Shown here: positions 55,333-63,908 of the stretch, in pieces
Layout of the letters: each line of letters begins with the position of its first letter
Numbering within the stretch: position 1 is the first letter of the stretch
DNA from: Flammeovirgaceae bacterium SG7u.111
GTDB taxonomy: Bacteria > Bacteroidota > Bacteroidia > Cytophagales > Flammeovirgaceae
Length of the DNA: 64,000 nt
NCBI GenBank assembly: GCA_034044135.1
Contig: CP139021.1
Coordinates: forward strand, 1,503,635-1,567,634
Reading direction: 5' to 3'
The notes under the pieces: model-generated
Seen by the model: the letters and a program-made list of their open reading frames with translations, nothing else
Told to the model about the DNA's origin: nothing
Databases searched by the model: none
Made by a program: the position numbers and the translations under genes

Positions 55333-56667
55333 ATGATAACACTTTTTAAACGATTTATTCAGAAGGAAAACCTAGTGGGGCGAAATGAAAAAATATTGCT
55401 GGCAGTGAGCGGCGGTATAGATTCTATGGTAATGCTCGATTTGTTTGAGAAAAGTGGCCATGATTTTGGTATAGCCCACATGAATTTCGGACTGAGAGGC
55501 GAGGTTTCCGATGAGGACGAACTGTTTGTGCAAACAGTGAGCCAACGATGTAGAAAGGTATTTTTTACTAAAAAAGTAGCTACAGAAAGCTATGCCAAGG
55601 AAAAGGGTATTTCCACCCAAATGGCTGCCCGTGAGCTGCGCTATGCTTGGTTTGATGGCCTCATGGAGCAAGAAGGCTATGATCTATTGGCAACAGCCCA
55701 CCACCTCAACGATTCGGTGGAAACTGTGCTTTTGAACCTGGGAAGGGGAACGGGCATAGCTGGTATGAAAGGGATTTTGCCCCAAAAAGGGAAAACTATC
55801 CGTCCTTTGCTATTTGCCACCCGAATGCAGATAGAAGGCTACGCAAAGGAAAACAATATTACTTGGCGGGAAGATGCTTCCAATGCATCCATTAAGTACG
55901 ACCGCAACTTGGTCAGGCACAAGGTGGTACCTGTTATGAGGCAGCTCAACCCCTCTTTTGAACAAGTAATGGGGGAGAATATCGAAAAGCTCCGAGGGGT
56001 CGAGTCATTGTTTGGAGAATATGTAGAGTTGCTGAGAGAGAAGCTGGTAAGTACTGAAAATGATATGGAAAACCTTTCCATCGAACTGTTACTTGCCCAA
56101 AAAGAACCTAAAGTGTTGTTGTATTATTTGCTAAAGGAAAAGGGCTTCAACTTTAGGCAAATGGATGATGTGTTTGAGGCCTTGGAGAGCGGTTCGGGCA
56201 AGATGATACTGAGCCAAAGCCATCGCCTTTTGGTAGATAGGGAAGAACTGAAAATAGAAGGATTGGGGCAAAAAGAACAGGGTGAAATCAGGATAAGTCC
56301 AGAAGAAACCGCATGTACAACTGACGGACTTAGTTTTTCTTTCAAAAAAGTGGAGATGCAAAAATTGGAGGGTATTCCCCGCGACCCGAACATAGCTGCT
56401 TTGGATGTTCAGAAAATAACCTTTCCCCTAACCTTACGAACTTGGCAGGAAGGAGATTGGTTTGTTCCCCTCGGCATGAAAGGCAAGAAAAAGCTCAGTG
56501 ATTTTCTGATAGACCAAAAAGTAGATCGCTTCCAAAAGGAAAAAGTAAAGGTGCTTTGCTCGGCCACAGGCGAAGTTATATGGGTAGTGGGCAGGAGGAT
56601 TAGTGAAAAATTTAAGTTGACCAAAAGTTCTAACCATATTTTGTTGGTAGAAGTAACAAAAAACTAG
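55333..56667 (+). CDS. tilS: tRNA(Ile)-lysidine synthetase
   Basis: 444 residues. The PP-loop LLAVSGGIDSMVMLDLFEKS is at about 22-41, the Asn/His-rich ATAHHLNDSVETVLLNLGRG (about 119-138) follows, then IRPLL and KYDRNLVRHKVVP (about 187-199). The C-terminal TilS domain is present (SDFLIDQKVDRFQKEKVKVL). It converts the anticodon C34 of tRNA-Ile2 to lysidine, an essential step. Start chosen as the first ATG. Confidence 0.95.
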   Translation: MITLFKRFIQKENLVGRNEKILLAVSGGIDSMVMLDLFEKSGHDFGIAHMNFGLRGEVSDEDELFVQTVSQRCRKVFFTKKVATESYAKEKGISTQMAARELRYAWFDGLMEQEGYDLLATAHHLNDSVETVLLNLGRGTGIAGMKGILPQKGKTIRPLLFATRMQIEGYAKENNITWREDASNASIKYDRNLVRHKVVPVMRQLNPSFEQVMGENIEKLRGVESLFGEYVELLREKLVSTENDMENLSIELLLAQKEPKVLLYYLLKEKGFNFRQMDDVFEALESGSGKMILSQSHRLLVDREELKIEGLGQKEQGEIRISPEETACTTDGLSFSFKKVEMQKLEGIPRDPNIAALDVQKITFPLTLRTWQEGDWFVPLGMKGKKKLSDFLIDQKVDRFQKEKVKVLCSATGEVIWVVGRRISEKFKLTKSSNHILLVEVTKN

Positions 56668-56753
56668 TGCCGAGCAATTGTTTTTTGCCCAAGCACTCGT
56701 ATAATTGGGTTCGGCTGGGCTATTTTGCTTCAAATAATATTGAAACTAATCAT

Positions 56754-57281
56754 ATGAAATTCTTCAACCCCTTCAAGAAAACCTATTCCAACGATGACAA
56801 AGCCATGTTTCGGTTTTTGCTGAAAAATGTCTTGTTCGAAAAACTGGAGCCAGGTGAACTTGCCGAGTTTTTGCCCTATATCCATGAGCGTACCTATAAA
56901 AAGGACGAGGTGATCTTTTTTAGGGGAGACCCTAGCCAAGCTTTGTACATCATCCATGAAGGAGAAGTGGGGCTCAACCTCGATATAGAGGATAATTTTG
57001 AAGAACTTGTGAGATTAGGGTCTACCCAAAGCTTTGGAGAAAATGCTCTTTTAGAATCAAAAAACAGGATTTACAATGCGGTTTGTACTTCCGACAAAAG
57101 CAATATTTATGTAATAGCCTCCACCAACATCCAAGAAATATTTGACCGCAACGTGGACGTACAGGCAAAGATAATGACCGCCTTGGCAGAGTACTACAAC
57201 AAATACACCGTGAATCTCTTCAGGGCTTACCAAGAATCATTCGGCTTCTTTGATATGGGCAGGGCATTTATGAAGGGGTAG
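56754..57281 (+). CDS. Cyclic nucleotide-binding domain protein
   Basis: 175 residues from the ATG at 56754; earlier in-frame codons read non-coding sequence after tilS. A cNMP-binding beta roll is visible: KDEVIFFRGDPSQALYIIHE (about 48-67), GSTQSFGENALLESKNRIYN (about 83-102, phosphate-binding cassette with GE-x-ALL but with K-N-R in place of the usual R-A-A). No DNA-binding helix-turn-helix follows; the tail is helical. It may sense a nucleotide or only keep the fold. It lies 86 nt after tilS. Confidence 0.8.
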   Translation: MKFFNPFKKTYSNDDKAMFRFLLKNVLFEKLEPGELAEFLPYIHERTYKKDEVIFFRGDPSQALYIIHEGEVGLNLDIEDNFEELVRLGSTQSFGENALLESKNRIYNAVCTSDKSNIYVIASTNIQEIFDRNVDVQAKIMTALAEYYNKYTVNLFRAYQESFGFFDMGRAFMKG

Positions 57282-57538
57282 GGGGTAACTATTCTATTTC
57301 CCAATTATGTCCTGTACCTCCTTACTTGTCACAATTGACTCGTTGGTAAAGGATCGTAACCTTCTGGGTTTTTCAAGGAGAAATGGTTCGGTTCTTCTTT
57401 AGGGAATGAAGGTTCTAAGTTCGGTTGTGCTATTCCTACTTTGTCCAACCGATAGCTCTTTGGTACTCACAATTCCAAAGAGCTACTGTAGTGATAGGGA
57501 TTTTAAAAGCCTCTACCTACCGGTCGATTATATGGCTT

Positions 57539-58099
57539 TTATGGTTGTATTAAAGTGAAATAGTGTTTTGCTAGTTTGCCTTCGTCTTCTTTGGAGATAG
57601 GTGGGACTTGTATCCGCTGAGATGTTAGATGGAGCATTGTATCTGATTGATCAGCGATTTGATATTTTGTATTTTCTCCAAGAATAGTTGTGATGAGTTC
57701 ATTAGTACTTTGTCGGTATTTGCCTTTATATTTTTGGGTTGGAATCTCGGCCGTAAGGGATGAACTTTGTTCGGCACTGTCTTTCAATACCGTTACATTG
57801 TATTGGTTTTGTTGGATTTTCACAGTGTAATTACCTTTCTCTGTAAAAGACCAGGTGGTTTTGCTAAAGGGTATTTGTGTTTCCCCTCTTATGTTATCAG
57901 TAATGAAAACGACAGAATCAAGTCTCCATTCCCCAACTAAAGTGGAGAGTGAAGTAGTGGGTTCTTCTTCTTGTATTTGTACATATTCATACACTGAGTC
58001 ATCTGGTTTTTTCTTATTACAGCTGACCATTAATAGGATCATTAAAAATAAACTAGGTACTTGCTTGATAGTTAGTAGATTTTCTTTAATATGTGCCAT
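57539..58099 (-). CDS. Lipocalin-like lipoprotein
   Basis: 186 residues. Lipobox ILLMVSC (cysteine about residue 27). LVGEWRLDSVVFITD (about 54-68) is the lipocalin-like GxW strand and the rest alternates polar beta strands with TWSFTEKGNYTVKI. Bacteroidota encode many such small outer-membrane lipoproteins; ligand unknown. Confidence 0.7.
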   Translation of the reverse strand: MAHIKENLLTIKQVPSLFLMILLMVSCNKKKPDDSVYEYVQIQEEEPTTSLSTLVGEWRLDSVVFITDNIRGETQIPFSKTTWSFTEKGNYTVKIQQNQYNVTVLKDSAEQSSSLTAEIPTQKYKGKYRQSTNELITTILGENTKYQIADQSDTMLHLTSQRIQVPPISKEDEGKLAKHYFTLIQP

Positions 58100-58235
58100 G
58101 TTTTTGAGTTAAACTATGTTGTTTTTTAGGGCTAAGTAATTGTGCAAATATAAAGATAAACTGATTTCCCTTAGAGATAGGTCGTCAAAGTTCATCTCGT
58201 TTTTTATTCCCGAAAAGTATCAGGAGTACTGGTAC

Positions 58236-58559
58236 TTATTCGAATAGTTTTTTAATCTGCAAATTTTCTGCTACATCAATTGCTGTTTTGCCGTTTTTTG
58301 CTTTTATCGTTGAATCCGCTCCCAAATCAATCAGTAGTTTTACGGTTTCAGCATATCCAAATTCGGAAGCCATATGCAGAGGTGTATAGCCACTATTTGT
58401 TATTTTATTTATTTCAGCACCATTAGATATCAAGTAACTGGCTACTGTTGTTTGTCCATGAGTTGCGGCTGCATGTAATAAGGTATATCCATAAAACCTG
58501 CTCGCATTCACATCCAATCCTAAATCAACAAGTTCCTGCACGATTTCAAGATGCCCCAT
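58236..58559 (-). pseudogene. 3' fragment of an ankyrin-repeat gene, out of frame with 58546-60411
   Basis: 107 codons from MGHLEIVQELVDLGLDVNAS, about three ankyrin repeats ending with the family's C-terminal IKKLFE. It overlaps the upstream frame by 14 nt: there ...NGAS stops and here MGHLE begins within the same ATGGGGCATCTTGA. The missing part of one repeat between NGA and GHL, and the shared ATGGGGCA, indicate a short deletion between direct copies. It is probably translated poorly, if at all. Confidence 0.75.
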
Positions 58560-60411
58560 TGTATCTTACCATTTTTATGTCTGCTCCAGATTTGATAAGA
58601 TATTTTAGGATTTCAATATTGCCATTTGCTGCAGCTACGAAAAGGGGTGTTTTGCCAATATTATCGGCTTTGTTGACATTTGCGCCTGAACCAATCAATT
58701 GTTTCACTATACTAAAATAACCTTGTTCTGCTGCCTTATAAAGAGGAGTTATTCCACTATTTGTTACTTTATTCACATCTGCCCCAGCGGCAATAAGCAA
58801 GCGTGCAATTTCCAAATCCTTTAGAAGCAAAGCCGTATAAAGCGGGGTGCTTCCATTATAGGTCGCTTTGTTTATATCTGCCCCTGCCGCAATAAGAAAC
58901 TTAACTAATTCTTTATTACCCATCAGGGATGCTAACCACAGCGTGGTTTCGTGTTTCAACGTCGTGCTATTAGGATCTACACCGGCAGCCATAAGTAGCT
59001 TGGCAATTTCTACTTGCTTGTGGTGTATTGTTTGATGTAAAAGTGCCTCCCCAAATACCATTTTATTCGGGTCAGCGCCAGCATCAAGAAAAAGCTTCAC
59101 GGCTCCTGCCTTTTCATTTATTACTGCCCAATACAGTGGTGTTCTTCCATATTTATCCTCTTCTTTATTAACATCATAACCTGCTTCAATTAATTGTTTT
59201 ATGATATCAAACCGACCTTCATCTAATGCAATAGAAAGCAACATGTCATCCTTGTTTTCATCTGTTTGGTGAGCGCCTGCGGCAGTCAATAACTCAGTGA
59301 TCGAGGTATTCTTTTTTGAGCTGGCCAAATCCAAAGCCGATTCTCCATGAGCAGTTAACACATTAATAGCTGCTTTTGCAGTAAGTAGTTGTTTTACCAC
59401 TTCCTCCTGATTTTTGTAAATAGCAGTGTACAATGGGGTTTCTCCTCTTGTATTCTGTGCATTTAACTCGGCTCCAGAATCAATGAGAAGATTTACTACT
59501 TCTGTATTTCCAGCTTTAGATGCTAAATAAAGCGGTGTTTCACCTTGATTAGTCCTGCTGTTTATGCTGGCTCCGGCAGCAATTAGTATTTCAACAATTG
59601 CTACATGTCCTTTAAGCGAAGCTTCGTGCAAGGCGGTTTTTCCATCGGAACTTAATAGGTTAATATCGGCCCCTAAACCCAGCAACAGTTTTACCATATC
59701 CGTATGCCCTGAGTTTGATGCCATTGATAGTGCTGTTTTTCGGTAAATATCTGTATCGTTGATATCTGCACCAGCCGCAAGTAGTAGTTTAAGGATTTCG
59801 ATACGGTTGGCTTGCGCTGCCCCATGGATAGGTTTGGTCCCTCCTTTGGCCACAGCAGAGACCTCTGCTCCTGAGCTAATAAGAAGTTTTACTATTTCTA
59901 GATGTCCTTTGTAACATGAAAATAAAAGGGGGGTAAATCCTTTATTACTCCTTGTATTTACCTTTGCTCCTGAGGCAATCAGTTGTTTCACCAAATCCAA
60001 GTGTCCCTTATCGGATGCTATTAAAAGTGGAGTATTGCCTTTTTCATTTGTTAAATTCACGTCGGCTCCTTTGCTTATTAGGTATTGCGCTACTGCCCAA
60101 CGTTCTTCTTCTGTAGCGGTATATAAGGGGGATTCTCCCTTGGTGTTATACTGGTTTATATGAGCACCCGAACGAATGAGTGACTTTACTATATCTAAAT
60201 GTCCGTAATGTGAAGCCCAAAAAAGAGCTGTCTGTCCATCAGTATCTATTTTATTCAGATCGGACTCTTTCTTGATGATCTTTTTTGTTTTTTTACTGTC
60301 AGGACTTTCTTTTTTAATATGGTTTATCAACTGAAAATAGGTAGAATCCTGCCCAAGACTGGTTGTACAGAAGTAAAATAAAATAAAAAGGGTTGAGAGG
60401 GTGCTTTTCAT
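58546..60411 (-). CDS. Exported ankyrin-repeat protein (truncated by frameshift)
   Basis: 621 residues from the ATG at 60409-60411. Signal peptide MKSTLSTLFILFYFCTTSLG. The N-terminal leader PDSKKTKKIIKKESDLNKID matches its tandem neighbours. Then about seventeen ankyrin repeats of the form GxTPLxxASxxGHLEIVxxLIxxGADINxx run to the stop. The frame ends abruptly within a repeat; the true C-terminus lies in the next frame at 58236-58559. Export of long ankyrin proteins to the periplasm or surface is notable; partner unknown. Confidence 0.8.
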   Translation of the reverse strand: MKSTLSTLFILFYFCTTSLGQDSTYFQLINHIKKESPDSKKTKKIIKKESDLNKIDTDGQTALFWASHYGHLDIVKSLIRSGAHINQYNTKGESPLYTATEEERWAVAQYLISKGADVNLTNEKGNTPLLIASDKGHLDLVKQLIASGAKVNTRSNKGFTPLLFSCYKGHLEIVKLLISSGAEVSAVAKGGTKPIHGAAQANRIEILKLLLAAGADINDTDIYRKTALSMASNSGHTDMVKLLLGLGADINLLSSDGKTALHEASLKGHVAIVEILIAAGASINSRTNQGETPLYLASKAGNTEVVNLLIDSGAELNAQNTRGETPLYTAIYKNQEEVVKQLLTAKAAINVLTAHGESALDLASSKKNTSITELLTAAGAHQTDENKDDMLLSIALDEGRFDIIKQLIEAGYDVNKEEDKYGRTPLYWAVINEKAGAVKLFLDAGADPNKMVFGEALLHQTIHHKQVEIAKLLMAAGVDPNSTTLKHETTLWLASLMGNKELVKFLIAAGADINKATYNGSTPLYTALLLKDLEIARLLIAAGADVNKVTNSGITPLYKAAEQGYFSIVKQLIGSGANVNKADNIGKTPLFVAAANGNIEILKYLIKSGADIKMVRYNGAS

Positions 60412-60949
60412 GTATTGACTGATTGGATTCATTACAAAATTTGGTATGAAATGGTTAATTATTCCAGAAGGTTTTTTTTAATCTCTCCATTTTCTGCCTT
60501 GTCAAGTGCTGTTTTACCATTTTTGTCTTTTATATTGGACTTAGTTCCTAAGGAAAGAAGGTGTTCAACAATTTCTTTATGACCTCTAGGCTCGGTGGAG
60601 AGGTATGGCACCTTTGTTATCTATGATATTAGGATTTGCCCCTGTCTCAATTAGGAGTTTTACTATTGTTAAGTATCCTCTACCAGCTGCTTGGAATAGG
60701 GGTGTTTTTTCTTTTAAATTAGGCTTGTTGACATCAGCTTCAGCGCCTGAAGTCAGCAATTGCTTTACAATGCTTGTATGGCCATTAATGGATATCAAAA
60801 GAAGAGGGGTCATGCCTTTAGCGTCTTTATAGGTAAAATGGGCTCTTTTTTAATCAAACTATTTATGATTTTAGAATCGGGGAATTCTTTTGTGCTTTCA
60901 TTTATCAATTGACTATCAATTTCCTCTTGTCCAAAACTGTAGAAGTAAA

Positions 60950-60957
60950 TAAGAATT
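60950..60957. repeat. Target-site duplication, left copy
   Basis: TAAGAATT directly precedes the left end of the IS and matches 62092-62099 at its right end. Confidence 0.85.
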
Positions 60958-62091
60958 GGTTCTTTATGAATTTACTTGAAACTGGTATTTTGCAAATACA
61001 AAGTAAATCATCTTGATGAAGTTGTCTTTAGACCGAAACCCTCTAGCAACCCGTTTAATGATTTGAATTTTAGAATTGAGCCCCTCTAAGATACCGTTAT
61101 TAATCTTAGATTGAGCGTATTGAACAATTCCATCAAAATGGCTTTTAATCGATTTAGTGATCGGATTGGTTTCCATGGTTTCCTGGGCGAGGTCCATAAT
61201 GAAGCACAGTTGGGCTTTTAGCTCTTGAAATTGATCTTTCCGATAAAAAGTACCTATCCTTTCCATTGATAGTTCAATTTGAGCTTGAAAGCAATAAGCC
61301 TTTTCCCCAAGTCGATCTAGATGTTTGTAGAGAAGTTTGATCACATGCCATTTGTCAAAAGTAACCTTAGCCTGTGGAAAACACTGTTTGGCCCCCTTGA
61401 TGAAGGCAGGGGACATATCAATGGAAATTTCTTCTACTGCTTCTGGATAGGGATGATCTTGCTTAAATCGGGCAACACATTCAGAAGATCTACCTTCGTA
61501 ACTACCGAGTAGTTGCCAAGTATCTAGATCAAAAAAGCTGGTGATGTATCCATGTCCCTTACGGGTAGGGGTTTCATCATAAGCAATCCTAGAGGCTGTA
61601 TGCTGGCTATAGTAGTCATCTTCAAGATGTTGGGTATAATGATGATAAATATGCTCAACCCGTTGGACTCGAATGCCAAGTGTCCTGGCTACTGCCGTAA
61701 AACAATGGTGGATATGCATCAAACGCATGACTTCTTGCTCAAACATAAGTGTGAACCGCGAATAATCTCTAGAAAAGGAAACCTCTGCCTTAGATAGTTT
61801 ACCGGTATCCCTATCTTTGTATATAGGAAGCTTACAATGGATAAAACAGCGGTATTGAAAAAGCTTTAAGTGTTCCCAGGTACGGTCGTAATAGCTATGA
61901 ACAGAGCATTTTTTTGGGGTAGCTTCAGGTGAAACCTCTAAATATAGATGTACGGTGTTGCTAGGCTCGTCACGTTCTGCTAGAACTAACTCAAAAGGTG
62001 GTAGAACAGGAAGTAAGTCACTAAATTGAGATAGAAAATTCATCGTTTTTTGAATACAAAGATAAGCGTTCAAGTAAATTCATAAAGAGCC
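60958..62091 (-). mobile_element. ISL3-family insertion sequence, 1134 bp
   Basis: Ends are inverted repeats GGTTCTTTATGAATTTACTT and GAA (left, 60958-60980) and GGCTCTTTATGAATTTACTT and GAA (right, reverse complement of 62069-62091), one mismatch in 23. The 8-bp direct duplication TAAGAATT on both sides is the size made by ISL3 elements. It holds one transposase gene, whose stop codon lies in the left end. It splits the signal peptide of the ankyrin gene. Confidence 0.9.
60964..62043 (-). CDS. ISL3-family transposase
   Basis: 359 residues from the ATG at 62041-62043 (a TTG ten codons upstream, at 62071-62073, overlaps the right end). The DDE core is read as IAYDETPTRKGHGYITSFFD, ISIDMSPAFIKGAKQCFPQA with FDKWHVIKLLYKHLDR, and NNGILEGLNSKIQIIKRVAR with the glutamate. 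The length matches the family minus an obvious N-terminal zinc finger, though C-x-H residues near 35 are present. The frame is intact, so the copy may still be active. Confidence 0.9.
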   Translation of the reverse strand: MNFLSQFSDLLPVLPPFELVLAERDEPSNTVHLYLEVSPEATPKKCSVHSYYDRTWEHLKLFQYRCFIHCKLPIYKDRDTGKLSKAEVSFSRDYSRFTLMFEQEVMRLMHIHHCFTAVARTLGIRVQRVEHIYHHYTQHLEDDYYSQHTASRIAYDETPTRKGHGYITSFFDLDTWQLLGSYEGRSSECVARFKQDHPYPEAVEEISIDMSPAFIKGAKQCFPQAKVTFDKWHVIKLLYKHLDRLGEKAYCFQAQIELSMERIGTFYRKDQFQELKAQLCFIMDLAQETMETNPITKSIKSHFDGIVQYAQSKINNGILEGLNSKIQIIKRVARGFRSKDNFIKMIYFVFAKYQFQVNS

Positions 62092-62099
62092 TAAGAATT
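62092..62099. repeat. Target-site duplication, right copy
   Basis: TAAGAATT, identical to 60950-60957; direct duplication made when the IS inserted. Confidence 0.85.
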
Positions 62100-62177
62100 A
62101 GAGTAGTGGTTGCCTTCATGGTTTTGCATTGATTTATCGGCTTGGCTTTTTTGATTTTAACCAAATGAAGTGATGTT

Positions 62178-63908
62178 TTAATCGACTAATTTTTTAATTG
62201 TTGGATCATTAGTCATATCAATGGCTTGCTCGCCGGTAATGTCTTTTATGGTGGGGTCTGCTCCTTTGGAAAGCAGATATTTTACTATTTCTGTCTGTTT
62301 GGAAAGGCATGCAAAATGGAGGGCCGTTCTTCCATCATTATTCGTCTTATTTACGTCAACACCAGCCTCGATGAGGTACTTTATGGTTTCCAGTTTTCCA
62401 GAAAGTATGGCTGATTGGAGCGTCGTCATTCCATAGTATCTTTCGATGGTATGTACATTGGCACCAGCATCTACCAATTGTGTTAGGACTCCCATATTTC
62501 CCTTGGATGCTGCAATATGGATAAGCGGTTGGTCATTGGTACTAGGTGTATTTATATTTGCTCCTGCAGCTATGAGTAGTTTCACCATTTCTGGCTTGCT
62601 TTCATTTACAGCTATGTACAAAGGTGTTTCCCTATTTTCATCTGCGGCGTCGATATCTGCCCCCTCTTTAATCAAATAACTAACCACCTCAGCTTGCCCA
62701 TTTTCCATGGCTGCGTATAGAGGAGTTTGCTTGCCCCTCCTTGGCGTGTCGATATTCGCACCTGATTTAAACAAGTATTGTGCAATTGCCAGATGGCCCT
62801 TTTCTGAAGCTTTGAAAAGAGGTGTTTCTCCATGCATATTTTGTTTATTTACATCGGCACCTTTTTGAATCAAAAGTTGAACTACCTCTAAGTGATTGTG
62901 CTGTGCTGCAACAAAAAGAGGAGTGTTATCAAATAAATCGACTTGGTCTACCGGTGATTGGTAAGCTAACAATAGCTTGGAAATTTCTACATGCCCTTTT
63001 TCTGCTGCAAGTATCAACGCGGTCCTTTCCTCTTTGTATTTGAGAAGAACATCTGCCCCCTTTGTTAGCAATAGGTTGACCACCTCGGTTTGGTTTTCAA
63101 AAATGGCATTGTAAAGCGTTGTTTCGCCCAATTTATCTATCTTATTGATATCGGCTCCAGCAGCTATCAATATTTCCATTATTTCTAGATGGTTGTTATA
63201 AGCTGCTGCAAAAAGAGGAAATACACCACTTTTACCTGCTAAATTTACCGATGCCCCTTTGGAAAGTAAGTATTCGACTATGGGTTTGTAACCTTGTCTG
63301 GCAGCCATACAAAGGGGGCTAATTTGAGCTACCTGATTAATATCAGCCCCTGCATTAATCAGTAATTCAACTATTGCTAGGTCATTCTGCTCTACTGCCA
63401 TCAAGAGAGGTGTATAAATACCCTCGATAACATAATTGATCTTTGCCCCTTTTGATAGCATTAATTCAATAACCTCTTTATAACCTCTATCAACTGCAAA
63501 AAATAGTGGCTTGTATCTATTGTCTATTGGCTTGTTCACATCCGAACCTGCCATAATCAGCATCTTGGCCATTGCCTCATGTTCACTTTTCAATGCAATG
63601 GTCAGGGGAGTAAAACCATCCTTATTTATTTTGTCAATTTCAGCTCCTGATTCAAGCAAATATTCGATTATCGTTAGATGACCTTTGGAGGATGCCCAAT
63701 GTAGGGAAGTGTTTTGAAGATCATCTTCATAATTGATATTGGCTCCATTCTTAACCAACTTTTTAATGACCATAATGTCAGGGTCATCTTTTTTCACTTC
63801 CTTAATCAACCGAACGTGTATGGAATCTTTTGAAATGCAGCTAACTGTAAACAAGAATAGCGCTGAAAAGGTGAATAGGGCGGTAATAGACTTTTTGTAT
63901 AAATGCAT
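62178..63908 (-). CDS. Exported ankyrin-repeat lipoprotein (intact)
   Basis: 576 residues from the ATG at 63906-63908; the sixteen in-frame codons before it do not look like a leader. Lipobox LFTVSC (about residues 19-24) makes it a lipoprotein. The leader PDIMVIKKLVKNGANINYED starts the repeat array: about fifteen ankyrin repeats such as TPLFVAAQHNHLEVVQLLIQ and KGADVN, ending TIKKLVD. It is the first and only undamaged member of a tandem set of three. Ankyrin arrays bind proteins; the periplasmic or outer-membrane partner is not encoded nearby as far as the window shows. Confidence 0.85.
   Translation of the reverse strand: MHLYKKSITALFTFSALFLFTVSCISKDSIHVRLIKEVKKDDPDIMVIKKLVKNGANINYEDDLQNTSLHWASSKGHLTIIEYLLESGAEIDKINKDGFTPLTIALKSEHEAMAKMLIMAGSDVNKPIDNRYKPLFFAVDRGYKEVIELMLSKGAKINYVIEGIYTPLLMAVEQNDLAIVELLINAGADINQVAQISPLCMAARQGYKPIVEYLLSKGASVNLAGKSGVFPLFAAAYNNHLEIMEILIAAGADINKIDKLGETTLYNAIFENQTEVVNLLLTKGADVLLKYKEERTALILAAEKGHVEISKLLLAYQSPVDQVDLFDNTPLFVAAQHNHLEVVQLLIQKGADVNKQNMHGETPLFKASEKGHLAIAQYLFKSGANIDTPRRGKQTPLYAAMENGQAEVVSYLIKEGADIDAADENRETPLYIAVNESKPEMVKLLIAAGANINTPSTNDQPLIHIAASKGNMGVLTQLVDAGANVHTIERYYGMTTLQSAILSGKLETIKYLIEAGVDVNKTNNDGRTALHFACLSKQTEIVKYLLSKGADPTIKDITGEQAIDMTNDPTIKKLVD

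Larger units (their letters stand above)
60459..62119 (-). pseudogene. Exported ankyrin-repeat gene inactivated by ISL3 insertion and two frameshifts
   Basis: The start ATG is at 62117-62119. If the 60958-62091 IS and one 8-bp target duplication are removed, the frame reads MKATTTLILIYFYSFGQEEI, a signal peptide, then the family leader PDSKIINSLIKKGAHFTYKD. Frameshifts are at about 60841-60851 (AAAAAAGAGCC, expected an extra G) and about 60583-60592 (GCCTAGAGG, two bases short). The third segment ends EIKKNLLE before TAA at 60459-60461. About 172 codons would remain, four to five repeats. Not functional. Confidence 0.85.

Noticed and set aside
57454-57484. Perfect 10-bp stem AGCTCTTTGG/CCAAAGAGCT after the cNMP-binding gene
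   Set aside because: No T run on either strand and 170 nt from the nearest stop on the plus strand; kept only as an unexplained hairpin, not called a terminator.
58236-63908. The regularly repeated ankyrin DNA as a CRISPR or satellite array
   Set aside because: The repeats are coding, about 99 bp, diverged at the DNA level and lack direct identical repeats with spacers.
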